Source of the DNA: JBBRSD01 sp038245725
GTDB taxonomy: Bacteria; Actinomycetota; Coriobacteriia; Anaerosomatales; JAAXUF01
Reading direction: 5' to 3'
Assembly (NCBI GenBank): GCA_038245725.1
Contig: JBBRSD010000002.1
Location: forward strand, 248,001 to 312,000
Length of the DNA: 64,000 nt
A program made the translations under genes and the position numbers. Below, piece by piece: positions 51,444 through 59,477 of the stretch (the first letter of the stretch is position 1; the number at the start of each line of letters is the position of its first letter). The notes beneath the pieces were generated by a model, which ran no database searches, had not been told where the DNA came from, and worked only from the letters and a program-made list of their open reading frames with translations.

Positions 51444-52496
51444 TTACTTCATCGAGATGTTCACGTTGAGCGGCACTACTTCCATCCACGTGTTGCCAGG
51501 AGCAAGCCGAATCGGCCTACCGGCGGTGTCGATGAAGTGAGGCGGCTGCGTGCGAGTCGCAACCCAAGTTCCGTCGACGTAGCTGCCATTGCGAAAGACG
51601 GTAACGCGGCCCTCGCCACCAAGCCGGATGTCGAAGGTCGTAGAGCCCACTTTGTCATGACTCGCTGCCGTGTAACGCGCCCACATCACGACGACGTTCT
51701 TCGCCTGGACCTGCTTGCCGGTCGCCGCATCGCGATGGACCTTGTGGTTGTTGCGGCGCATCCATGCGCCACGACTTGCGCTGTACGTCCACGTCACGTT
51801 GTTGAAGCTCGAATTCGGGATGTAGACGCTGTTTACGGGCGTCGCCGAGGCGTTAGAGCTGGGTGGCCCGAACTCGAGACTCGGAACCTTCGCGGTCGTC
51901 GCCATGTGGTGACGTTTCGCCTCGATGTAGGCCTTGGCGGTGTTGATGTAGAGGTTGTGCGGCGCGAGACGAGCGCTCGACCGGAAATACGGATAGGAAA
52001 CTCCGGCGTCCTCCGAAAGGTTCGGCAGGTGCGCAGCACGAATCTTCGAGTTCACGCTCGAGCTGTCTCCGGAGAAGAAGAAGAGGCCGTGGTATTGCGG
52101 CACGACCCACAGGTCTGAAAGACGTGCGCTTCGAACCGGCCCGACGATGGGCGCCAGGGTACTTTGGAAGATGCAGTGGAAACGCGTGATGCCGCCCTCC
52201 GTGACCGTCTCGTAGATGACATCGGCGGAGTTAAGACCCTTTTGCGGACGCGCTTCCGGCGAATTCTCGACCTTGATGGACAGTGGCCGCCTCCTTGTCG
52301 CGGCGTCGCTTGGCGCGACGAGGCCCGTGAGCGGCCACTTCGGTTGCTCGGGCGGTGCCGTGACAGTCACTTCGGAGTTTGCCTGCGGCCAGACAGAGAT
52401 CAGGCCCGCCGGCTTCTTCGCGCAGCCGACGACAACGGCCGCAGCCATTGCGACGACCGCGATGGCCAGCGCGAGGCGTTTGCTCGGATGAATCAT
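51444..52496 (-). CDS. DUF3048-family lipoprotein (YerB-like)
   Basis: This 350-residue protein has a lipoprotein signal (AVVAMAAAVVVGC) and then the DUF3048 domain: RRPLSIKVENSPEARPQKGL, IYETVTEGGITRFHCIF, VGPVRSARLSDL. A C-terminal DUF3048_C beta domain follows (VMWARYTAASHD, GGEGRVTVFRNGSYVDGTW). The family is surface-bound in Gram-positives; its role is not settled. The ATG follows AAGGAG. Confidence 0.9.
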   Translation of the reverse strand: MIHPSKRLALAIAVVAMAAAVVVGCAKKPAGLISVWPQANSEVTVTAPPEQPKWPLTGLVAPSDAATRRRPLSIKVENSPEARPQKGLNSADVIYETVTEGGITRFHCIFQSTLAPIVGPVRSARLSDLWVVPQYHGLFFFSGDSSSVNSKIRAAHLPNLSEDAGVSYPYFRSSARLAPHNLYINTAKAYIEAKRHHMATTAKVPSLEFGPPSSNASATPVNSVYIPNSSFNNVTWTYSASRGAWMRRNNHKVHRDAATGKQVQAKNVVVMWARYTAASHDKVGSTTFDIRLGGEGRVTVFRNGSYVDGTWVATRTQPPHFIDTAGRPIRLAPGNTWMEVVPLNVNISMK

Positions 52497-52667
52497 GGAA
52501 CAGCTCCTTGCTCTTGGTCTGACTCAGAGTCTGCAGAGCTTTCCGTTCAGGGTCAAACTCTCCCGCCGATTGGCGCTCGCCCGTTGCCGAGCTCGTTCAT
52601 GTGCCCGAACGCACATTCGTTGCTCTGCATACCCATGCGCGGGTAGCATGGTATCCGGAGGTCGCCA

Positions 52668-52886
52668 ATGCCCTGCTATCTGCTGCACATGATCGAGGCG
52701 CCGAACGCGAACCCTTACGCCGACCCCGACGTGAAGGATCTTGTCGGCGATTTCCCGAGGCTGTTCTGCGCTCAGTGCACGCCCCCCACCGAACTCTCCC
52801 CGGGAGACAGCGTGAGGTGCCTGCAGCGCGATACCCCGTGTTGGCGCGAGAGCCCGCCCGGCAGCGCCCCCGAGACAGGCGGCTAG
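52668..52886 (+). CDS. Possible small protein, unknown
   Basis: This 72-residue frame has a good GGAGGT site 8 bp before its ATG, in the gap between two minus-strand genes. The protein is acidic at first (NPYADPDVKDLVGDFPRL) and carries CAQC and CLQRDTPC. Its last 4 bp overlap the lgt stop on the other strand. No family is recognised. It could be real or chance. Confidence 0.45.
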   Translation: MPCYLLHMIEAPNANPYADPDVKDLVGDFPRLFCAQCTPPTELSPGDSVRCLQRDTPCWRESPPGSAPETGG

Positions 52887-53704
52887 CCGGAGCGTCGGCC
52901 CGACTGCGGCATCGGACTGCGCCGCACCCACACCAGCAACGCTACCCCGCCGAGAAGAACCGGGATGCTCAGAAGCTGACCCAGCGTCACGCCGCCAGGC
53001 AAGAAGCCGATCTGAATGTCGGGCTGCCGCAAGAACTCGACACCGATGCGGAACGCGCCGTACAGCGTGAGCAGCCAGCCGATGAGCGTTCCGCGGGGCG
53101 GTACTGGGTTTCGCCGTGCGAACCACACCATCACCACGAGAATCACGACGCCTTCGAGCAACGCCTCGTAGAGCTGCGAAGGATGTCTCGGCAAAGGTCC
53201 CGCCCCGGGGAAGATCACTCCCCACGGGACCGTGGTCACTCGACCCCAGAGTTCGTCGTTGACGAAGTTGGCGATGCGGCCCAGAAACAGCCCGACCGGC
53301 GCGCCGATCGCACCGAGGTCGCATAGTGTGAGCCACGGGATGTCCATCGTCCGCGACACGACCATCCCCGCGATCAGGATCCCCGCCAAGCCGCCATGGA
53401 ATGACATGCCTCCGTCCCACAGCGCGAACACCTGCGCAGGGTGGCGCCAGAACATGTCCCCACCGTAGAAGAGCACGTAGCCGAGACGCCCGCCGACCAC
53501 GACGCCGATGACCGCTGCCAGCGAGATGGAAAGCATGTCGTCGTCGCTCAGCTTCAACCGCCAGCGATGCACCGCCCAGCGCATCAGTGTGAAGGCCGCA
53601 ACGAAGGCGGCCAGGTACGCAAGGCCGTACCAGCGCACGTGTAGAGGGCCGAGGCTGAGTGCGATGGGATTGATGACAGGGTATGCCAGCGCCGCGAGAG
53701 TCAC
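52883..53704 (-). CDS. lgt: Prolipoprotein diacylglyceryl transferase
   Basis: This 273-residue membrane enzyme adds diacylglycerol to the lipobox Cys of prolipoproteins. It has the HVRWYGLAYLAAF segment, the MSFHGGLAGILIAG region, and the signature GRIANFVNDELWGR. Seven helices are expected. It would act on the lipoproteins encoded nearby. Confidence 0.95.
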   Translation of the reverse strand: MTLAALAYPVINPIALSLGPLHVRWYGLAYLAAFVAAFTLMRWAVHRWRLKLSDDDMLSISLAAVIGVVVGGRLGYVLFYGGDMFWRHPAQVFALWDGGMSFHGGLAGILIAGMVVSRTMDIPWLTLCDLGAIGAPVGLFLGRIANFVNDELWGRVTTVPWGVIFPGAGPLPRHPSQLYEALLEGVVILVVMVWFARRNPVPPRGTLIGWLLTLYGAFRIGVEFLRQPDIQIGFLPGGVTLGQLLSIPVLLGGVALLVWVRRSPMPQSGRRSG

Positions 53705-53750
53705 CGATCCCGCCCCAACGCGATCTCTTCGGCCTGAATCCGAGGCACCG

Positions 53751-54311
53751 TTAAAACTGCACCTTCGGCGCCTCTGCCGCTGCGGCCTCGGCCTCGAAGT
53801 ATGCGCGGCAGCTGAAGCCGAACGGCCCTGCGAGAAGATTGTTCGGGAATGACTGGACTGCGGTGTTCAGGCTCATGACCGAGTCGTTGTAGAACTGGCG
53901 CGCGTACGCGATCTTGTTCTCCGCGTCAGCGAGCTGAGCCTGCAGGTCGAGGAAGCCGGTGTTCGCCTTGAGGTCCGGGTAGGCCTCAGCGACTGCGAAC
54001 AGTGACTTGAGCGCACCCGAGAGCATGTTTTCGGCTTGCCCTTGCTGCTCCACACCCTGCGCGTTGATTGCGGCCGCACGCGCGGCGGTCACCTTCTCGA
54101 AGACTCCGGACTCGTGAGCCGCATAGCCCTTCACGGTCTCCACCAGATTCGGTATCAGGTCGTAACGGCGCTTGAGCTGCACGTCGATCTGCGACCACGA
54201 GTTGTCGACTCGGTTGCGCAGCACTACCAGACGGTTGTAGATGGCGATGATCGCCATGCCTATTACGAGAACGACGAGTCCAAGACCGAAACAGAGCCAC
54301 AACGCTTGCAT
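53751..54311 (-). CDS. lemA: LemA-family protein
   Basis: This 186-residue protein has an N-terminal membrane helix (LGLVVLVIGMAIIAIYN) and a helical domain with NRVDNSWSQIDVQLKRRYDL, LVETVKGYAAHE and YARQFYNDSVMSLNTAVQSF, all typical of LemA. The function is unclear. The ATG follows GAGGAAGGG. The usual partner, a TPM-domain protein, is absent. Confidence 0.92.
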   Translation of the reverse strand: MQALWLCFGLGLVVLVIGMAIIAIYNRLVVLRNRVDNSWSQIDVQLKRRYDLIPNLVETVKGYAAHESGVFEKVTAARAAAINAQGVEQQGQAENMLSGALKSLFAVAEAYPDLKANTGFLDLQAQLADAENKIAYARQFYNDSVMSLNTAVQSFPNNLLAGPFGFSCRAYFEAEAAAAEAPKVQF

Positions 54312-54439
54312 CAGTCACCCTTCCTCATGGGTCGACTACGGTCCGACCCTCCGGAGTCCGCTCTCAAGCGGTCGAGAAGAATCGTAGCAGACGGGGTCTG
54401 TGAGAGGATGCCGTGGTCAAGCAAGCCAGTCGAAACGAG

Positions 54440-54814
54440 CTACTTCGCCACGTCCATCTCGGCGAGCGCATCCTCGACGGTCGACACCTCGGAAAGCTGT
54501 CGCCTGAAATACTCGCAGTAGGCGTCGGCGACCCCGTCATCTTCGAACATCTCGTGATTGAGGGTCGCATCGACCGAACCGACCTGCACCATGCCCGAGA
54601 ACGGCGTGGGCATTCCATCGGTCTCCTCGGCAAGGGCTTCGATCGCGGACAGCAGGAAGCTCGGGACCATCGCTGCGACCGTGATCTCCGTGCCGCACTG
54701 CGGGCAGACGAACGTGATATCGGCTTGCTCGGACTCACGGATGACAACCGTGTCGATGTCCTCGAGGGAGACCGTGACCGGTCCGTCGATGGGGCAGGTG
54801 ATCTCGAATTCCAT
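54440..54814 (-). CDS. Zinc-ribbon-like small protein
   Basis: This 124-residue acidic protein opens with EFEITCPIDGPVTVSLEDID and has a CPQC pair at residues 37-40; with Cys7 this could form a CpXC-like metal site. The rest is Glu/Asp-rich. The ATG at 54814 follows AAGGAGG. It is divergent from azlC. No function is recognised. Confidence 0.65.
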   Translation of the reverse strand: MEFEITCPIDGPVTVSLEDIDTVVIRESEQADITFVCPQCGTEITVAAMVPSFLLSAIEALAEETDGMPTPFSGMVQVGSVDATLNHEMFEDDGVADAYCEYFRRQLSEVSTVEDALAEMDVAK

Positions 54815-54919
54815 CTCTGCCGCCTCCTTGCTTGCGTCTATCTGCAATTGTACCGCGATGTGGCGTGCTACATCACGTTTTCGGTCAAAGGTCCCACGGC
54901 AAGAACCGGGCCACGATGG

Positions 54920-54925
54920 TAGCAT
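54920..54925 (+). promoter_or_regulatory. TAGCAT -10 element for leaderless azlC
   Basis: TAGCAT ends 7 bases before the azlC ATG at 54933, and no ribosome-binding site is present, so transcription probably begins at the start codon. Confidence 0.4.
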
Positions 54926-54932
54926 TGCCGAC

Positions 54933-55700
54933 ATGTCTCAAGACCTCTCGAAAGTCGCGTCCCACAACCCCAGGGATCCCCGCGCCACCACCGCGCTGCT
55001 TACGTCTCCGCGCACCCGTTTCGGGCGAGGCGTCAGGCTCGGCTTCCCCATCTTCCTCGGCTACGTGCCAGTCGGCATCGCATTCGGCATCCTCGCGCGG
55101 GGGGCCGGCTTCACCGTCCTCGCGGCTGCGATGTGCTCCGCGACGGCGATCGCGGGCGCTGGACAGTTCATTGCGCTGACGGTCTTGTCGAGCGGCGCTG
55201 GTGTATTCGCCGTGCTTGCGGCAACCACCGTCGTCAACCTACGCTACGTGCTCTTCGGCTCCACGCTCTCGCCGTATCTGCACGGCCTCCCGGTGAGAAC
55301 GCAGGCGTTGCTCGCGTTCTCGCTGACCGACGAGACATTCGCCATCAACATCGCCGATCACCGCGCGGGGTTGTCAACGCCGTCTTCCGCACTCGGCGTC
55401 GGCGCGGTCGCATGGACCGGCTGGGTCCTCGGAACCATCGTCGGCGCGGTCGGTGCAGGCTGGATCGGCGACCCGTCCCGCTTCGGCGTGGGCTTCGCGA
55501 TGCCCGCGATGTTTACAGCACTCTTCATCGCGCTCGCCGAGAACCCGCGTCACGTCGTCATCGGGTTGCTAGCGGGCGCGGTCGCACTCGCCCTGCCGCT
55601 GCTCTCTGCAGCCGGCATCGAGCTCTCGTCGAGCTGGTTCATCATCATCGCGTCCATGTCGGCCGCAACGATCGGCTCGGTGGTGTGGCGTGAAGACTGA
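54933..55700 (+). CDS. azlC: AzlC-family branched-chain amino acid exporter, large subunit
   Basis: This 255-residue membrane protein has the AzlC pattern: GFPIFLGYVPVGIAFGIL near the N-terminus, AGAGQFIALTVL and VVNLRYVLFGSTLSPYL. It works with AzlD to export leucine, valine or azaleucine-like compounds. Its stop lies inside azlD (11-bp overlap). Confidence 0.92.
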   Translation: MSQDLSKVASHNPRDPRATTALLTSPRTRFGRGVRLGFPIFLGYVPVGIAFGILARGAGFTVLAAAMCSATAIAGAGQFIALTVLSSGAGVFAVLAATTVVNLRYVLFGSTLSPYLHGLPVRTQALLAFSLTDETFAINIADHRAGLSTPSSALGVGAVAWTGWVLGTIVGAVGAGWIGDPSRFGVGFAMPAMFTALFIALAENPRHVVIGLLAGAVALALPLLSAAGIELSSSWFIIIASMSAATIGSVVWRED

Positions 55701-56040
55701 GATCACGCAGGTCGCCATATGGGTCGTGATTATCGGCATGGCGGTCGCGAACTTCGCACTGCGATTCATCCCCATCGCGCTCGTCTCCAGGCTGGATCTG
55801 CCGGCGCCGGTCATGCGCTGGCTCTCGTTCGTGCCCGTATCGGTGATGGGTGCGCTCGTCGCGGGCCAGGTGTTGCATCCAACGGCCACGTGGACCAACC
55901 CATTCATCGGCCCCGGCCTCTACGCCGCCGCGCTCACCGCACTCGTATTCCAAGCCACTCGCAGTTTCCTCGGCGCGACAGTCGTGGGAATGGCGTCGTT
56001 CGTGGCGCTGCAACACATCATCCCGATCGTCGTCCGCTAG
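55690..56040 (+). CDS. azlD: AzlD-family branched-chain amino acid exporter, small subunit
   Basis: This 116-residue protein has four membrane helices and the AzlD motifs NFALRFIPIAL and LSFVPVSVMGALVAGQVL. It starts at a GTG inside the azlC end, so it is co-translated with azlC. Confidence 0.9.
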   Translation: MKTEITQVAIWVVIIGMAVANFALRFIPIALVSRLDLPAPVMRWLSFVPVSVMGALVAGQVLHPTATWTNPFIGPGLYAAALTALVFQATRSFLGATVVGMASFVALQHIIPIVVR

Positions 56041-56079
56041 CCCGAGCTGCCGTTCTTTCCTGCGCCCGCGACACTGCGC

Positions 56080-56085
56080 TAGACT
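56080..56085 (+). promoter_or_regulatory. TAGACT -10 element for the DUF1015 gene
   Basis: TAGACT lies 58 bp before the DUF1015 ATG; a weak -35 (TTCCTG) is 17 bp upstream. The same -10 hexamer is used by the cold-shock gene promoter. Confidence 0.35.
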
Positions 56086-56143
56086 GACTTCCTTCCCGCT
56101 CGGCCGAAACGCCGAGCCACCGTCTTCACGCTAAGGAGCTCGT

Positions 56144-57448
56144 ATGGCCCGCGTCCGACCGTTCGCAGGAATCCGCTACGACCGGACCAGCCGGGAAATC
56201 ACTCCCGTTGTCGCGCCGCCCTACGACGTCGTCTCGGAATCGCAGCGCGCTGGCTATCTCGCTGGCGATCCGCACAACGTCGTGGCGCTCGAGCTTCCGG
56301 AAGGACCGCTCGATCCGACCGCCGAGACCAACCGGTACGCCACGGGTGCCGCTACCTGGAAGGCCTGGCGTGCCGACGGAACCCTCGCCACCGACCCCGA
56401 GCCCGCAGTTTACGTTCTCGAGCAGCATTTCAACGTTCACGGCAGACCGGTGCGCCGGCGTGCCTTCATCGTCGAGGTCGCCCTGTAGCCGTTCTCGGCG
56501 GGCGTCGTTCTACCGCATGAGCGCACGCTGCCCAAGGCCCTCGGAGACCGCTTCGAGCTCATCAAGGCCTCGGGCGCGAACTTCAGCCAGGTCCTCGCGC
56601 TGTTCGACGATGCGGCCGGAGCCACTGACGCGCTCTTCGACGCAGTCACCGCGGGCGAGCCGCTCTCCGAGGCGATCGATGCCGATGGCGTGACGAGCAT
56701 CCTGTGGGCGTCGACCGATCCCGCGCTCGCCGAGAAGCTCGCAACCTTCTTCACCGATGAGAGCCTCTTCATCGCAGACGGCCATCACCGCTACACCACG
56801 GCACTCGCCAACCGCGACCTGCGCCGCAATGCGGCCCGGGCGGGCGGCGAGTCCCCCGTCGATCCCGCGTACGATTTCGTGATGACAGCACTCGTCAACA
56901 TGGAAGATCCCGAGCTCGTTGTCATGCCCACGCACCGCGTCGCAAACGCAGCCGGTACGTTCGACTCAGCGGCCTTCTACGAAGCTCTCGGCCGCTTCTT
57001 CACCCTCACCGATGCCCCCGCCGAGAAGCCTTGGAATGTCCTCGAGCAGACCACGACGCCCGGATTCCTCGTCCAAACCCGGGACGATGCGGCCCCTCGC
57101 GTGGCGCTTCTGCGCGACGACATCGACATCGACAGTGCGATCGCGCTCGATCGTTCTTCCTCTTGGAAGCATCTCGATGTCGCGGTCTTGCAGGAACTCG
57201 TGCTCGACCCTCTGCTCGACATCCATCCCGACCGGCCCGAGACGCTCGATCGACTCGGGTTCGTCAAGGACTCGCGCGAAACGCTCGCTTTGGCAGCTGC
57301 GGGAGAGCGCGATGTCGTGTTCGTCCTCAAGCCGACTCGCATGGACCAGCTGCGCGCCGTTGCGCTCGCAGGCGAGACGATGCCACAGAAGAGCACCTAC
57401 TTCTACCCGAAGCTGCTCTCCGGACTCGTGTTCCGCTCTGCTGTGTAG
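56144..57448 (+). pseudogene. DUF1015-family protein gene interrupted by an in-frame TAG
   Basis: A full-length DUF1015 reading frame of 435 codons is present except for codon 115, TAG (56486-56488). Before it lies ARVRPFAGIRYDR...VVAPPYDVV; after it, in the same frame, PFSAGVVLPHERTLPKALGD, FIADGHHRYTTALANRDLR and the PAEKPWN region. Family members have a Glu or similar residue at this place, so a GAG to TAG change would explain it. The ATG follows AAGGAG. A piece restarting at 56690 would lack the first third. Nonsense mutation, sequence error or read-through are all possible. Confidence 0.85.
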
Positions 57449-58219
57449 CTAGCGCCGCTTCCCTACGCCCTCGGGACACAGCTCCACGCGTCGTTCGCAC
57501 ACGGCACCAAGCCTGCATTGTTCGCACAGCGGCCGCAGCGGCCTGCACCAGTCGCGTCCGACCAGCCACGCCGCGAGGTCGAGCGTGCCCGGCGCCTCCG
57601 GACACGCCGCGATCGCCGCCGCCTCGATAGCATGGACAGCGTCCTCATCGGCGATCCCGCTGCGCAGGAACACGCGCCGCACGTGGACGTCGTAGGCGAC
57701 TTGACCGAACTCCCGACCGGTGAGCTCTATGCCGAAGTGGCGCACGAGGATCTCGGCGGCCATGACCGCCTTCTTGCGCCCGACGCCGTCGAACTCAGTC
57801 AGGCGGCGGGTGACTTCGAGAACGCTTTCTCCCTGCGGCCAGATGTTGGACGCATCGCCACGGTACTCGTCGCGTATCTTGCACGCTGCGGACGAGATCC
57901 ACTTCGGAAGCGTCTCCTTGAAACGATGGAGCATGGGCTGCTGCTGCACCGCGGCGCGCACGGCTTCGCGATTCGAACACAGAAAGCTGAGATCGAGAGT
58001 CCCGAGACGCTCGCGTAGCAACGCAGGTCCGGACCATGCGCGCTCGGCGGAAATCCCCTGCGTGAACAAGACGCCCAACAGGAACGCGTTGGGGTCGTTC
58101 TCGAGGAGCTGATCAGCGACCGGGTCGCCCGTGAAACCGCCGCCTACCTGCGCGGCGCTCAGCGCTTCGAGCTCGCGCCCGAATGCGACCAGCTCGCGCT
58201 GTGCGCCCGGATTACCCAT
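57449..58219 (-). CDS. HhH-GPD DNA glycosylase with [4Fe-4S] cluster
   Basis: This 256-residue protein is related to endonuclease III. It has the helix-hairpin-helix FDGVGRKKAVMAAEILV, the catalytic Asp in YDVHVRRVFLR, and the cluster motif C-x6-C-x2-C-x5-C (CRPLRPLCEQCRLGAVC). The Lys in GVGRKK suggests a bifunctional glycosylase/AP-lyase. The extra length at the N-terminus sets it apart from classic Nth. It converges on the DUF1015 gene with no gap. Confidence 0.85.
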   Translation of the reverse strand: MGNPGAQRELVAFGRELEALSAAQVGGGFTGDPVADQLLENDPNAFLLGVLFTQGISAERAWSGPALLRERLGTLDLSFLCSNREAVRAAVQQQPMLHRFKETLPKWISSAACKIRDEYRGDASNIWPQGESVLEVTRRLTEFDGVGRKKAVMAAEILVRHFGIELTGREFGQVAYDVHVRRVFLRSGIADEDAVHAIEAAAIAACPEAPGTLDLAAWLVGRDWCRPLRPLCEQCRLGAVCERRVELCPEGVGKRR

Positions 58220-58222
58220 GGA

Positions 58223-58447
58223 CTATGGGCGTAGCGATTCAACCTTGATCTTGTGAATGAGCGCCTCTCGTTCTTCGGGCGTGTAGGCGTCTTCGAACTT
58301 GCCGAAGGCCTTGACCTGCGCGCCGAGGAGGACGCCCCGAGCCAGTCGCTGGAGGCCGTACAAGAAGCACGTCACCGCCGCCGCCCAGAACAAATCCCGC
58401 ACCAGACCGTCCAGACCGGCTGATTCATCGCTATGGCATCCCATCAA
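58223..58447 (-). CDS. Small membrane-associated hypothetical
   Basis: This 74-residue protein has one hydrophobic stretch (LFWAAAVTCFLYGLQRLARG) and a polar tail ending EEREALIHKIKVESLRP. It ends 3 bp before the glycosylase start, so it may be in the same message. No family is recognised. Confidence 0.5.
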   Translation of the reverse strand: MMGCHSDESAGLDGLVRDLFWAAAVTCFLYGLQRLARGVLLGAQVKAFGKFEDAYTPEEREALIHKIKVESLRP

Positions 58448-58486
58448 TGTCCCCTCGCTTCAACGGAATCGTGGTCAAGAACAATG

Positions 58487-58732
58487 CTAGCTGGCCACCC
58501 TGGGACCGTGCTTCAAATAGAATCCGCACAGCATGCATCCGTCCTTGATCGGCGCATCTCTGTCGACCGTTTGGTCGAAGAGCAGCTCCGGATCGGTGAC
58601 CACTTCGAAGGTTTCGCGGTCGCATGTGGCAAACGCGCATTTGGTCGGGCAGTTGTCCTCGAAGTCCGCCGAGTGCGGGCACTCCCTTTGCATCTCTTCG
58701 TCGCAACCGCGCTGTTCCCAGCATTTCGCCAT
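58487..58732 (-). CDS. Small Cys-rich protein, CW-motif type
   Basis: This 81-residue protein has eight Cys: KCWEQRGC, RECPH, NCPTKC, ATC and GCMLCGFYLKHG. The CWE-x3-C start resembles small redox- or metal-binding CW-motif proteins found near sensors in anaerobes. No enzyme motif is seen. Its position upstream of the glycosylase operon is not informative. Confidence 0.6.
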   Translation of the reverse strand: MAKCWEQRGCDEEMQRECPHSADFEDNCPTKCAFATCDRETFEVVTDPELLFDQTVDRDAPIKDGCMLCGFYLKHGPRVAS

Positions 58733-58822
58733 CCGGGTCGTGCCTCCTCGGAAATCGCGTTAGTCCGATACTACACTGCGAACGGCGTGCCCGAATCTCA
58801 CACGCTCGCGCGCAAGAGGCCG

Positions 58823-59392
58823 CTACCGGCGCTCTTTGTTCTCGTGCATCCTGCTCGGGGTGGCCACGGACTGTCCCTGATACTTGCTGCCGAGGTCGGG
58901 GTGACCATAAGGCCGGTCGACCGCAGTCGTCATGCGCGAGAAGGAGATCTGGCCTATCTTCATGCCCGGAGACAGCAAGATCGGCAGTTGCGAGGCGTTA
59001 CTCAGCTCAAGAGTGAGCCGGCCCTCCCATCCTGGGTCAACGTAGCCGGCAGTCGAGTGGATGAGCAAGCCGAGCCGACCGAGCGAACTCTTGCCTTCAA
59101 GGCGCCCCACGACGTCATCTGGCAGCGATATGCGCTCGATCGTGGTGCCCAGCGCGAACTCGCTGGGGTGCAGGACGAATGGCTCCTCGCGCGTAACGGT
59201 CACGCCCTCGGTGAGCCCTGGCTGCTCGCGGCCGGGGTCGATATAGGGATAGCGCGAATTCCGAAATACCTGGAAGTCGTCGCCCAGATGAAGGTCGATA
59301 CTCGATGGCTGAATGTCATCGGGATCGCACGGCTCTACGACGATGCGTCCCGCGGCCATCTCAAGCTTGATCGTATGATCCGATAGAACCAT
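58823..59392 (-). CDS. dcd: dCTP deaminase, probably bifunctional dUTP-forming type
   Basis: This protein of about 189 residues has VLSDHTIKLEMAAGRI, IQPSSIDLHLGDDF, the catalytic segment EGKSSLGRLGLLIHSTAGYV with the DPGWEGRLTLELSN loop, and the GSKYQGQ end. The layout is close to actinobacterial Dcd enzymes, some of which turn dCTP directly to dUMP. The ATG at 59392 is preferred over a GTG at 59401. nrdJ is just upstream, 76 bp past its end. Confidence 0.93.
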   Translation of the reverse strand: MVLSDHTIKLEMAAGRIVVEPCDPDDIQPSSIDLHLGDDFQVFRNSRYPYIDPGREQPGLTEGVTVTREEPFVLHPSEFALGTTIERISLPDDVVGRLEGKSSLGRLGLLIHSTAGYVDPGWEGRLTLELSNASQLPILLSPGMKIGQISFSRMTTAVDRPYGHPDLGSKYQGQSVATPSRMHENKERR

Positions 59393-59477
59393 ATGCTCCA
59401 CTCTTCTCGGAAACAGCCGCCCACGCCCCGCGTTCAGGCGCGGGCGGCTGTGCGACTATTACCCGCGGGTCAGCCGG

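Noticed and set aside
56486..56488. TAG as pyrrolysine in the DUF1015 gene
   Set aside because: DUF1015 is not a known pyrrolysine protein and no pyl genes are in the window. A mutation or error is simpler, though this needs the whole genome to exclude.
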